Shown: positions 1 to 9,800 of the stretch, piece by piece
How positions within the stretch are numbered: the first letter of the stretch is position 1
How the letters are laid out: every line of letters starts with the position of its first letter
Source: Arenibacter catalasegens
Lineage (GTDB): Bacteria; Bacteroidota; Bacteroidia; Flavobacteriales; Flavobacteriaceae
NCBI RefSeq assembly: GCF_002909235.1
Contig: NZ_PHQQ01000003.1
Location: 186,001-250,000 of the forward strand
DNA: 64,000 nt
Direction: 5' to 3'
The notes under the pieces: model-generated
Database searches by the model: none
Told to the model about the DNA's origin: nothing
Seen by the model: the letters and a program-made list of their open reading frames with translations, nothing else
Made by a program: the position numbers and the translations under genes

Positions 1-560
1 GTTAATTCAGGATCGGATATCACTATGGCCGGTAACATTTTGGGGTGAAATATAATCTTTTTGGAATGTAATTTCTCATCCAAAATAACCGATGCCCTAC
101 CCACCTCAGACCCAGTTCCGGCAGTTGTTGGGACGGCTATAATGGGTGCTATTCCAGCTAAATCGGCATAACTCCAATTGTCGCCCACATCTTCAAAATC
201 CCATAATGATCTGGTCTGTCCGGACATAAATGCGATTGTTTTGGCTGCATCTATTGCAGAACCACCGCCAAAGGCAATAACTCCATCATGTTTATTTTTT
301 ACATAATGAGCCACTCCGTCGACAACATTCTTTTCGGTAGGATTTCCTTGAACAGCACTATAAACCGTAAAATTTAACCCGTCTTTTTTTAAGATGTTTA
401 TGGTATTTTCAACTATATCCAACTTTACCAAGCCCTCGTCGGTAACAAATAAAGGGTTCTTTATTCCCAAATTTTTGCATGCCTGTGATATCTCGTTTAT
501 TCTTCCATTTCCAAACCAGATGGTGGTAGGATAATTCCAATTTGTATTTCCTAATTGCAT
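1..560 (-). CDS. Iron-containing alcohol dehydrogenase, 3' part beyond window edge
   Basis: About 186 N-terminal residues are visible; the gene runs off the left edge. Members of this family are NAD(P)-dependent, metal-containing alcohol dehydrogenases of the cytoplasm. The sequence shows the nucleotide-binding GGGSAIDAAK segment, the PTTAGTGSEV segment and the DPEL motif at the edge. The iron ligands normally follow DPEL and so lie outside the window. The ATG at 560 starts 43 bases after the aldehyde dehydrogenase stop, so this is probably the last visible gene of the permease-ligase-dehydrogenase operon. Inference from that context: it may oxidise the hydroxyl of gamma-glutamyl-ethanolamide to the aldehyde. 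Family assignment is firm; the substrate is not. Confidence 0.88.
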   Translation of the reverse strand, partial: MQLGNTNWNYPTTIWFGNGRINEISQACKNLGIKNPLFVTDEGLVKLDIVENTINILKKDGLNFTVYSAVQGNPTEKNVVDGVAHYVKNKHDGVIAFGGGSAIDAAKTIAFMSGQTRSLWDFEDVGDNWSYADLAGIAPIIAVPTTAGTGSEVGRASVILDEKLHSKKIIFHPKMLPAIVISDPEL

Positions 561-603
561 TAATTCCTATTTTTTAATTCAATAAATTGATTTATAAATT
601 TTA

Positions 604-1986
604 TTAGCCTTTTCGAAAATTAAACGACTTCACACGCGTAACATGGTCGTACCCAATTTTTGATAAAGTAACTCCCTTGCCCGAATTTTTAACTCCCGTC
701 CAGGCCAAGGCAGGGTCCAAATAATCACAGCGGTTCATATACACTGTTCCGGTTTCAATTCTCCTTCCCAAATTAATAGCCCTATCCATGTCATTGCCCC
801 AAATGGAAGCGGTAAGTCCGTACTGGGAATCGTTCATTAGCCTCAGTGCTTCCTCATCCTTCTTTACTTTCATTATTCCAACTACAGGTCCAAAACTCTC
901 CTCGCTCATTACATCCATACTATGATCCACATTCACTAAAACATGCGGAGATAAATACGGAGTATCTTTTTTGGAAGCCGCGAACAAGGATTCGTCCACC
1001 AAGGATTTTGCCCCTTTACCCAAAGCCTGTTCAATTTGTTTTCTTACGTAATTAGCTGCATCTGTCTTCACCATTGGCCCCAGATTAATCCCCGCATCCA
1101 AAGGATTTCCCAATTTATATTGTTTTGTAATGGCCACAAATCCATCAACAAACTTGTCGTAAAGGGATTCGTGGACATAAATCCTTTCTATACCGCAGCA
1201 GGATTGACCACTATTAAAGAATGCCCCGTCCACCAAATTTTCTACACTATTCTCCAAATTGGCATCGGCCATTACATATGCGGGATCTTTACCTCCTAAT
1301 TCCAAACCACAAGGAATAAACTTGTCCCGTAACGAATTTTGAACGGCTATTCCCCCCTGTACGGAGCCTGTAAAGTATACACCGTCTATTCTAGCATCGG
1401 CAATTAATTGAGCCGTATTTTTATGGTTAAGGTGCAATATTTGAAAAACTCCCTTAGGTAATCCGGCCTTCTCAGCTGCTTTGGCATATCGTTCCGCCAC
1501 CAAAGGTGTCTGAAAAGAATGCTTAAGAACAACCACATTTCCTGCCATTAAAGCTGGAACTATTGCATTTACAGAGGTAAGGAATGGATAATTCCAGGGA
1601 CTCAACACACTAACAACACCAATAGGCACACGCTCTACCCATCTATCATCCGGATTCTGGTCATCTACAACTTTATAGTCGTTTAAAGCCTCTTCCGCGG
1701 CTTCAATCATATAATGTGCACGATCCGCAAAGCCCTTAATCTCTCCCGGGGATTGACCTAGGGGTCTACCCATTTGCCAGGTAATTTCGAGGGCAATATC
1801 ATTCTTATCCTGAACAATAGCCGCCACAAAAGCGGTTATATACTTTGCGCGCTCAGCAATGGATAGATTGGTCCATAGTGGTAAAGCACTTTTAGCTAAA
1901 ATTAATGCCTGCTCAATATCTTTTGGGCCATGTTCTTCGGCAGTATAGTAAATAGTGCCGTCTATAGGTGATATGGTATTTATCAT
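604..1986 (-). CDS. NAD(P)-dependent aldehyde dehydrogenase
   Basis: A 460-residue cytoplasmic aldehyde dehydrogenase of the usual family length. It has the SPWNYPF substrate-entry motif (about 129-135), the catalytic Glu229 in LELGGKDPAY and the nucleophile Cys263 in NSGQSCCGIE. The ATG at 1986 lies 4 bases after the ligase stop, so the two are translationally close. The family converts aldehydes to acids with NAD(P)+. Beside a glutamine-synthetase-like ligase, an ethanolamine-type permease and an iron alcohol dehydrogenase, a likely substrate is a gamma-glutamylated amino-aldehyde, as for PuuC in the putrescine pathway. Succinate-semialdehyde or betaine-aldehyde dehydrogenase are alternatives that sequence reading alone cannot exclude. 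Confidence 0.9.
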   Translation of the reverse strand: MINTISPIDGTIYYTAEEHGPKDIEQALILAKSALPLWTNLSIAERAKYITAFVAAIVQDKNDIALEITWQMGRPLGQSPGEIKGFADRAHYMIEAAEEALNDYKVVDDQNPDDRWVERVPIGVVSVLSPWNYPFLTSVNAIVPALMAGNVVVLKHSFQTPLVAERYAKAAEKAGLPKGVFQILHLNHKNTAQLIADARIDGVYFTGSVQGGIAVQNSLRDKFIPCGLELGGKDPAYVMADANLENSVENLVDGAFFNSGQSCCGIERIYVHESLYDKFVDGFVAITKQYKLGNPLDAGINLGPMVKTDAANYVRKQIEQALGKGAKSLVDESLFAASKKDTPYLSPHVLVNVDHSMDVMSEESFGPVVGIMKVKKDEEALRLMNDSQYGLTASIWGNDMDRAINLGRRIETGTVYMNRCDYLDPALAWTGVKNSGKGVTLSKIGYDHVTRVKSFNFRKG

Positions 1987-1990
1987 TTTT

Positions 1991-3367
1991 TTAAATTATT
2001 TCAAAATAACGTTTTAATTGCCAATCCGTTATGGCTCCAAGTTGTTGTTGATCTTCCCAAAGTCGGGTATACGCAAAATGATCTACAAATATATCACCAA
2101 ACAAGTCTCGTGCAATTTTTGAATTCTTAAATTTCTCGGCAGCATGTGATAAGGTCCTAGGCAACTGTAGTTCCTGAGGAAAATCCACATCGTAGGCGTT
2201 CCCATCCACGGCTTTAGTTGGTTCAATTTTATTCTCTATGCCCCATATCCCTGAACCTATGGCTGCTGCTAACGCCAAATATGGATTAATATCTGCTGCA
2301 GACACTCTATATTCCACTCTTTGGGATTTTTCCGACCCCGGAATAGCCCTAAGCGCACAGGTCCTATTATCCATACCCCAAGAGGCGGCCGTAGGCGCCC
2401 AAAAGCCAGGAATGAGTCGGGTATAACTATTACATGTAGAGGCTACCATGGCTAATAATTCAGGCATCAATTTTTGTTGCCCCCCAATAAACCACCGCAT
2501 CACGTCTGACATTCCATGTTCCTTGCTTTTATCATAAAAGGCAGAGGAGCCATCCTTCTTTTGTAAAGAAATATGGATATGTCCCGATTGCCCTGGATAA
2601 CTTGAAGACCATTTAGCCATAAAAGAGGCCATTAAACCACGCTGTTGTGCCCACACTTTTATAAAGTTTTTAAACAAGGCCCCATTATCGGCTGCCCTAA
2701 GCGCCTCAGAATATTCAAGTGCACCTTCTAGTACTCCCGCACCCGTTTCCGTGTGTAAGCCCTCCAAAGGCATACCCATCTCTTGGGAAAGGCCCATTAT
2801 TTCGTGGTAAAAGTCCGCGTGGGTAGAACTTCGCAATATGGAATATCCAAAATTACCAGGTGTCATAGGTTCCAAATTATGGTAATTTTTATCGCGAATG
2901 GATTTTGGAGTCTCATTGAATAAGAAAAATTCGAACTCAAAGGATGAGCTTGCCGTAAATCCTATATCCCCAAGTCTATCCAATGTTTTACGCAGTATAG
3001 ACCTTGGGCAAACACTGGCAGCTTTACTCTCTGAAAAATCAACTAAAAATATAACCGATTTATAATCTTCCGTTGGCAATATTCTCATACTGGCCGCATC
3101 TATGGTAGCATTTGCATCCGTAAAGCCATCTGCCCAACCCGTAAAGGAATCGTTCTTATATAAAACATCATTGGAGTCCCAACCAAAGATAACACTGCAA
3201 AATCCCAATCCCTTATCCAAAGCAGAAAGGAACTTTTTAGAATTTACGTATTTCCCTCGTAGTACGCCATCAACATCAACTACCGCCAATTTTATATTTT
3301 CAATTTGATGTTCACTAATATAATCTTTAACCGATTTGATGGTCATTTTTGGCTCTTCCTTCTTCAT
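1991..3367 (-). CDS. Glutamine-synthetase family gamma-glutamyl-amine ligase (PuuA/GlnA4-like)
   Basis: A 458-residue member of the glutamine synthetase superfamily. Visible motifs are the metal-binding ExE pair in SFEFEFFLF, TGAGVLEGAL in place of the usual AGQHE segment, the ATP/glutamate loop GHIHIS, the PGFWAPTAASW segment and the C-terminal RVEYRVSAADINPYLAL. This pattern resembles the gamma-glutamyl-polyamine and gamma-glutamyl-ethanolamide synthetases rather than housekeeping GlnA. These ATP-dependent enzymes join glutamate to a primary amine. The permease upstream looks like an ethanolamine carrier, so ethanolamine is the favoured amine (inference). An internal Met at 3346 preceded by GGAAGAG is an alternative start. 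The product is cytoplasmic, in an operon with the downstream dehydrogenases. Confidence 0.87.
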   Translation of the reverse strand: MKKEEPKMTIKSVKDYISEHQIENIKLAVVDVDGVLRGKYVNSKKFLSALDKGLGFCSVIFGWDSNDVLYKNDSFTGWADGFTDANATIDAASMRILPTEDYKSVIFLVDFSESKAASVCPRSILRKTLDRLGDIGFTASSSFEFEFFLFNETPKSIRDKNYHNLEPMTPGNFGYSILRSSTHADFYHEIMGLSQEMGMPLEGLHTETGAGVLEGALEYSEALRAADNGALFKNFIKVWAQQRGLMASFMAKWSSSYPGQSGHIHISLQKKDGSSAFYDKSKEHGMSDVMRWFIGGQQKLMPELLAMVASTCNSYTRLIPGFWAPTAASWGMDNRTCALRAIPGSEKSQRVEYRVSAADINPYLALAAAIGSGIWGIENKIEPTKAVDGNAYDVDFPQELQLPRTLSHAAEKFKNSKIARDLFGDIFVDHFAYTRLWEDQQQLGAITDWQLKRYFEII

Positions 3368-3604
3368 AGGTTTAAAAATTTTTATTGTTCTCTATTGGTC
3401 CTTTGCTTCTAATCTATTGATAGTTAAGGTGCAATTGACTACTTTTTGGTTGATTATTCGATTATTATTGTAATAACATAGTTTAAAAACCCCAGTGTAT
3501 TTGCCTTATGGGAGTGGTTGTATATCTATGTTTTTACCAGCCGTACGGTACCAAGAATATCTTCCATAAAAATATTGCTTTATGCCCAGCTGGCGGAATA
3601 AAAT

Positions 3605-5095
3605 TTAGTTTTTTACAAGTGCTTTTTTCGCTTCGTGCTCCAAGGCAAATTCTTCCTCCGGAGAGAGTATTAATCGATGCCTTCCTTTAAGTCCAAAGTA
3701 TATCAATCCAATTATTAAATAGCCCATGGAAATAAAAACCGCTGTTCTATAGGATTGATCCTGTAGCTGAAAATATATAATAACACTTGCCAATAAAATA
3801 GTGGTCCAGGCACCAAATTTCCCAAAAGGACTAACATAGGGCCTTTCCAGTTCAGGTTTGTTTTTTCTCAACAACAAAAAGGAACCGCATTGTAGAATAT
3901 AGGACAACATAGCGCTGAAAACAGCTATATTAAGCAATGCACCTCCTATAAAGACCTCACTTTCATTTCCGGCCAAAAATTTGGTAATCATCAAAACCAC
4001 AAAACCAATCACCGATCCCAATATCAAGGCGGTATAAGGTGTTTTTCTTTTGCTATGGGTAAGGGACAATATTACAGGGAAATAGCCTGCCCTGGACAAG
4101 GAATAAATCTGCCGCCCGAAAGCAAAAATTATGGTATGGAAGGATGCCAGGAGACCAATGGAAGCAACCAATGCCAAAAGTTTGGCTATGTTGTCACCGA
4201 ACAGTACTTTGAATCCGTCCAATAAAGGCTCCCCGGATTGAGAAAGCGCAAAAGACCCCAATGGTATTGAAGCATTAAGCCAAAGGATTAAAAAGGCCGA
4301 AATAATCAGCGTAATAATCCCATAGGTCAATCCTTTGGGCATATCCCGTTTCGGATCTATCGACTCCTCGGCCGCCAATGGCAATTGTTCAATGGCCAAA
4401 AACAACCAAACCGCAAAGGGCATGGCTTTGAGGGCTCCTTCCCAGCCCAACGGGAATAATGAACCTCCTCCACCTGGCAAATGCTCAGCACTGCCATCGG
4501 CACCAGCTTTAATATCCAAGGCATAAGTGGTAAAATCGGCACTTCCGATGGATGATACCCAAAAAATGCCCAAACAACCCAAAGCTAATAAGGTGAGCGT
4601 GACGGTGAATTTGAAAGAAAGTTCTACTCCTATTATATTCAGCAGGGTGAAGATGGTATAAAATCCGAACCACCAAAAAGGCAACATTTCCGGTGCAGTT
4701 TCAAAAATGCCCTGCATATAATTACTGAGGAAAAAAACAATTACAGCAGGTGTAAGTATAAATTCCAGGTTTTCTACAAGGCCAGTAAAGAATCCACCCC
4801 AGGGTCCCATGGCCGATCTGGCAAAAGAATATGCTCCTCCAGTATGTGGCAGGGCAGGAGACATTTCTGCAACGCTCTGGGTAAGCCCAACATACATTAT
4901 GGCCACAATACAGGTAGCAACGAACATACCACCCCATCCTCCTGAAGCCAGACCTAAGTTCCATCCAGAAAAATGTCCAGATATCACCGCTCCTACACCC
5001 AAGGCCCATAAGGACCAAACACCCGCATGGCGTTTAAGTTCCCTGGATTCAAAATAGGATTTGTCCATTTTTTTATACTTCACTCCTTTGCCCAT
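3605..5095 (-). CDS. APC-family permease, ethanolamine-permease type
   Basis: A 496-residue inner-membrane transporter with about 12 hydrophobic segments. The N-terminal region has LGVGAVISGHFSGWNLGLA and AALPHTGG-like segments (here SPALPHTGGAYSFARSAMG), which recall the ethanolamine permease branch of the amino acid/polyamine/organocation superfamily. It probably imports ethanolamine or a related small amine by cation coupling. The start is ATG 5095; an internal Met at 5068 is possible. It is 237 bases upstream of the ligase start, so it is either the first gene of the operon or a separate unit. The gap 5096-5208 up to the preceding terminator is AT-rich and must hold its promoter; no clean TAnnTTTG box was seen there. 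Confidence 0.85.
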   Translation of the reverse strand: MGKGVKYKKMDKSYFESRELKRHAGVWSLWALGVGAVISGHFSGWNLGLASGGWGGMFVATCIVAIMYVGLTQSVAEMSPALPHTGGAYSFARSAMGPWGGFFTGLVENLEFILTPAVIVFFLSNYMQGIFETAPEMLPFWWFGFYTIFTLLNIIGVELSFKFTVTLTLLALGCLGIFWVSSIGSADFTTYALDIKAGADGSAEHLPGGGGSLFPLGWEGALKAMPFAVWLFLAIEQLPLAAEESIDPKRDMPKGLTYGIITLIISAFLILWLNASIPLGSFALSQSGEPLLDGFKVLFGDNIAKLLALVASIGLLASFHTIIFAFGRQIYSLSRAGYFPVILSLTHSKRKTPYTALILGSVIGFVVLMITKFLAGNESEVFIGGALLNIAVFSAMLSYILQCGSFLLLRKNKPELERPYVSPFGKFGAWTTILLASVIIYFQLQDQSYRTAVFISMGYLIIGLIYFGLKGRHRLILSPEEEFALEHEAKKALVKN

Positions 5096-5208
5096 ATCTA
5101 TTTATCTTGGTTTTTGATTGAATTATATATTTTAAACTGGAAACTAATATACTATGAAATAGAAAAAATATCTCTCCATAAACTAGAAAAAGGATTTATT
5201 TTTTTAAG

Positions 5209-5238
5209 AAAAAAACCATAGGGAAGGAATCCCTATGG
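5209..5238 (-). terminator. Rho-independent terminator after susD
   Basis: A perfect 8-bp stem (CCATAGGG / CCCTATGG, 5216-5223 and 5231-5238) with a 7-base loop is followed on the minus strand by seven T (A-run 5209-5215). It lies 38 bases past the susD stop and separates the SusC/SusD unit from the permease operon. Confidence 0.85.
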
Positions 5239-5276
5239 TCTATAAGATTCATAATAAACTTTACTTAATTGTCCAT

Positions 5277-6857
5277 TTAATTATTACTGGCAACATCCCA
5301 CCAAAGTCTGGTATTTAAGTCATCTCCTCCCATTCTGGTGACTGCCTGTTGGTAATTTGCATTATTTGTTGATTTAACCTCGTTAGGAAATTGAAACCTT
5401 ACAGGGACCAATTTATCATTACCTGCATCTATACCGGGAATAATTTCAGGCATTCCGGTACGCCTCCAATCCGACCAAGCTTCAAAACCGGTATAAAACA
5501 ACGATATCCATTTTTGTAAGGCCACTTTTTCCAGCTTTTCATCTGCTGTTCCGGAATAAGCTACTGCAAGCTGGGCTATATAACCATCTAGATCGAAGCT
5601 TTGTAAATCAGCAGCAATCTCGTTCCAACCGCCAGCATTTATTCTTTCCAAATAATATGAAAACGAGGCTCTAATGCCATTCTCATAATACGTTGCGGCA
5701 TCGCCGATGGTAATGAAATTTCTTTCCCTAGCTTCTGCCAAGATAAATTGAAGCTCAGAATAATCCATTATTATCGTCTGGGATGCCGTTGCCGAAGCCA
5801 GTTCTACATTACACGCCCTACAACCAAGAAGGATACCGATCCTGGAAATAAAATTGGACCCTACTTCATCGGGGTTTCCAGATGGACTATAACTTAAAGC
5901 TGCCTCATCGTCCAAGCCATTGGGCATGCCCACATAATCGTCCAAATTATCGGAATATATCCCTTTTCCAGAATTGGAAGTGGGTTGGGCAAATACGATA
6001 AGTCTTCTGTCGTTTAGCTCCTTAAGTCTAGTTTCCAGTGTAAGACTTAATCTAACCTCATCAAAACTCCCTGAGCGGGTATCATATTTGGGTTGGGGAT
6101 TATCCGGATTCCATTGTAACAATGCCGCATCCCCATTACTGTTAAATATGGGATAAGTGGTTAAATCTCCCATAATCTCCGACATTCCAGCAACAGCCTT
6201 TGCGTTATCCACATCACTGATCCTCATCAACAAACGAAGTCGGAGGGAATTGGCAAATTTCCTCCATTTAAGTACATCGCCCCCGTATAATATATCACCC
6301 GATATATTGCCTGCACCGGTCAAGGCTGCGTTGGCTATTTTTAAGTCGGCCAAAATACCATCGTATATTTCCTGTTGTGTCGTAAATTCGGGTGTAATGT
6401 TATCATCAATAATCCCTTTTACCGCGTCTGTATATGGCACATCTCCATAAGCATCTGTTAAATAGGAATAAATCCACGATTTTACGATCAATCCAACACC
6501 ATAATAATTTTGACGATCAGGATTTTCTTGGTTATCGCGAATAATATTCTCAATATCCCTTAAACCGTCGTAGCTGGAATTGTAAGGGTCGCTTGTAGGC
6601 GACCAATTGTATCTATCACCAGAAGTAAATTGAAGTCGAGCCCCATATTGTACAACCGTAAAGCCTTCTTCCCATCCTTGATTCCCCCAATTGTAGGCCA
6701 TTTGCCTTAAAACCCCTGGTAAAAGCAATTCCGAAGAAGCTTGCTCAGGAAAATTTGGGTTTTTATTTATTTCTTCAAAGTCTTCAGTACAACCCATAAA
6801 AGTCGCCAAAAGAAGCATCATGAAGAAACCCTGTTTTGAAATATGTATGTTTTTCAT
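5277..6857 (-). CDS. SusD/RagB-like outer-membrane nutrient-binding lipoprotein
   Basis: A 526-residue protein with a lipoprotein signal (hydrophobic run LLLATFMGC, Cys at about 22), typical of surface-exposed SusD partners that cap a SusC channel. The body has the SusD-like pattern: LLPGVLRQM near the N-terminus, WIYSYLTDAYGDVPYTDA, WRKFANSLRLRLLMRISD, and a C-terminal WISLFYTGFEAWSDWRRTG segment. This resembles the SusD-like_2 branch, often annotated as nutrient-binding lipoprotein without a glycan assigned. It is 11 bases after susC and is the last gene before a terminator. No glycoside hydrolase, lyase or protease accompanies the pair, so the ligand cannot be called. The neighbouring amine catabolic operon makes a non-glycan ligand conceivable. 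Confidence 0.92.
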   Translation of the reverse strand: MKNIHISKQGFFMMLLLATFMGCTEDFEEINKNPNFPEQASSELLLPGVLRQMAYNWGNQGWEEGFTVVQYGARLQFTSGDRYNWSPTSDPYNSSYDGLRDIENIIRDNQENPDRQNYYGVGLIVKSWIYSYLTDAYGDVPYTDAVKGIIDDNITPEFTTQQEIYDGILADLKIANAALTGAGNISGDILYGGDVLKWRKFANSLRLRLLMRISDVDNAKAVAGMSEIMGDLTTYPIFNSNGDAALLQWNPDNPQPKYDTRSGSFDEVRLSLTLETRLKELNDRRLIVFAQPTSNSGKGIYSDNLDDYVGMPNGLDDEAALSYSPSGNPDEVGSNFISRIGILLGCRACNVELASATASQTIIMDYSELQFILAEARERNFITIGDAATYYENGIRASFSYYLERINAGGWNEIAADLQSFDLDGYIAQLAVAYSGTADEKLEKVALQKWISLFYTGFEAWSDWRRTGMPEIIPGIDAGNDKLVPVRFQFPNEVKSTNNANYQQAVTRMGGDDLNTRLWWDVASNN

Positions 6858-6868
6858 CTTTTATGCAA

Positions 6869-9800
6869 TTAAAAATCGATTTGTAAATTTAGCGTGTATG
6901 TTTTAGTGCTGGGATAAGACATATTTTCTATACCCGGTTGTAAAGTACCACCTGCAACAGCGACCGTTTCCGGATCAAAATGAGGGTTATCCGTCCAAAG
7001 CACTAAATTTCTACCAGTAAGTGATAATCTTGCCTTGCTGATTGGCAGTTTGTCTATAATTCGTGCCGGTAGGGTGTAACCCATAGAAACTTCACGCAAT
7101 TTGGTATAGGAAGCATCGTACTTAGCAGCCTCCACGTTATCTCTTTCATAATAACGGTTGTTATATGTTCTTACATCCACGTTGGTGGTGTTGGGCGAAT
7201 ATACTCCAGGAGAAGTTTCCACTACACCTTCGGCCACAATCCCGGTTTCCCTGCCTACTAAAGTCTCTTTTAATTGCCCAGCAGTAGAGCCTATTGTTTT
7301 GGTTCTGGACACTACTATTCCTCCTTGCCTAATATCGAACATAAAACCGAAATCCAAAGACCTATATTTAAAACTATTCAGGATTCCTAGTGTATAATCC
7401 GGAGCATAATCACCCTGGTATACTAAACCGTCCGTTCTAATAGGGATACCATTTGAATTAACTATTTTTTGACCAAAATACTCGCTATTGGCATCTTCCA
7501 CACGTTGAAACCCTCTACCGTAAATAGCACTAATAGAACCGCCTTCCCTAGCCTGAATGAAGACACTGTTCCTTTCTGTAAGGGTATAATCTATACCTCC
7601 CAAATCTGTAACCTCACTTCTATTTCGAGAATAATTGAACATGGTGTTCCAACTAAAATCCTCCGTCCTTACCGGAATAACATTCAATATTGCCTCAAAA
7701 CCATAATTTCTTACTTCCCCGGCATTGATCAATTTACTGGTATATCCGCTGGATATATCCGTGCTTATAGGTATAATTTGGTTTTTGGTTCTACCGTCAT
7801 AATAGGTGGCATCCAAATTAAGCCGACTTTGAAACAGACGAATATCGGCTCCAATTTCGTAAGACGATGTAATCTCCGGTTTCAAAACAGCATTGGGAAT
7901 TAATGAAGATTCAGTTAAAATTGGATTATCGCCAAAAGGTGTTTCATTGGTGAAAAAGCTAGACAGTTTATAAGGATCCGTATCATTTCCAACCTCCGCA
8001 TAAGCGGCCCTTAATTTTGCAAAGGACACGAATTCGGGCATTTCAAACATATCACTTGCTATGGCACTCAAGGTTGCAGAAGGATAAAAATAGGAATTGT
8101 TATCCGTAGGCAAAGTACTGGACCAATCGTTTCTCCCTGTTATATCCAAGAAAAGTAAATTATCATAAGCAAACCTGGCAAAACCGTAGAGACTATTAAT
8201 TCTCTTCTGTTGATTGTTTGTGTTAACCTCCAATGGCTTTCTTGTATTATTAAAGGAATATATCCCAGGATTAATCAATTGAGGGGCTACCGTTTGGGTA
8301 TAATCCTGTCTTTGACGAAATTGGTTTCCACCACCTGATATATTAATGTTCCATTTTTCGTTGAAGGTTTTATCATAAGACAAAAGGAAGTCTGTATTGG
8401 ACTCCTCAAAAAACACATTATCCTCCCTATAATATCCTAATGGGAAACGTTGGGTACTAAACGCTCTTTTCTTGGTCCTTAAATCACGGTAGAAATCCCT
8501 ACCTGTCCTAACCATTAAATTCCAATTGTCGTTTATAGCATAATTAGCACTGACATTTCCATATACCCTATCCTTATTTTGTGAATTTGTATTCTCATAG
8601 ACATTAAAGAAAGGGTTGTCATGATAATTATAGTTATAGTTAAACTGCTGTAAATCTTCCCTTCCAGGCATCCAATAATCGCGCATACTATTGGTATTTA
8701 ACTGTCTACCATACCAAATAAAGAGGTACATAATGCTTTCTGTACCGTAACTCAAGGATGGCCTGTTACCACTATCCGCCTTAATATAATTAACGTTGGT
8801 GTTAATTGTTAATTTATCGGTTAGGTTAAGCCCTGCACTTAAGTTAAAAGTATTTCTCGTAAGATCGGTATTTGGAACAATACCTTCTTGATCCAAATTT
8901 TGGTAGGAAAACCTAATATTCCCCAAGTCCCCTGATTTAGAAATGGCAATGCTATTGGTCTTCGTATAACCTGTATTGAAGAAATCCATGGTATTATCTG
9001 GCATGGAAACCCATGGTGTAGGAGTTATTGGTGAATTGCTCACCAAGTAGTCTCCCCCTCTTGTTCCATCGGCTCTAGGTGAATCAAATTGCGGTATCAT
9101 TAGTCCTGTATCCAATCTAGGCCCCCAACTTTCATCTACACCGTCGGCAATACCGCTTCCACTACCATCAACAAAAGCAAACTGCTGGTTGTTACCTTGA
9201 CCATATTCATTTTGCCAATCTGGTAAGAGCAATACACTTTCCATGGTAATACCGGAATTAATGGAAATGCCTAATTGTCCTTTTTTACTATTACCTTTCT
9301 TTGTAGTTATGATAATTGCACCGTTTGCAGCTCTAGCTCCATATAATGCCGCAGCAGCAGGTCCTTTAAGCACGTTAATGGATTCTATATTCTCAGGATT
9401 TATTTCTGAAGCACCATTGCCGTAATCCACATCCTGCGTCCCAGAACCGCTAGATCCAACAATTGAATTACTTATAGGAGTTCCATCCACAATAAACAAT
9501 GGGGAGTTTCCATTAATGTTCAATGAGGCATCACCTCGTATAGATACTCTGGCAGACCCACCCAATCCAGAAGGACTGTTGGTAATCTGCAATCCAGCAA
9601 CTTTCCCAGAGATACCATTTAATAGATTAGGTTCCTTTGAAGAGGAAATCTGATCGGCATCCAACTCCTGGGATGCGTATCCCAAGGATTTTTTTTCCCT
9701 CTTAATACCTAAAGCAGTTACTACGACCTCTCTTAAGCCTGTGGCACTCTCTTCTAAAGTAATGGAGACATTTTCTTGTCCATTTACGGAAACTTCCTTG

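Noticed and set aside
4722-5057. Open frames on both strands within the permease gene
   Set aside because: Shadows of the permease coding frame, which has clear membrane-segment periodicity and family motifs.
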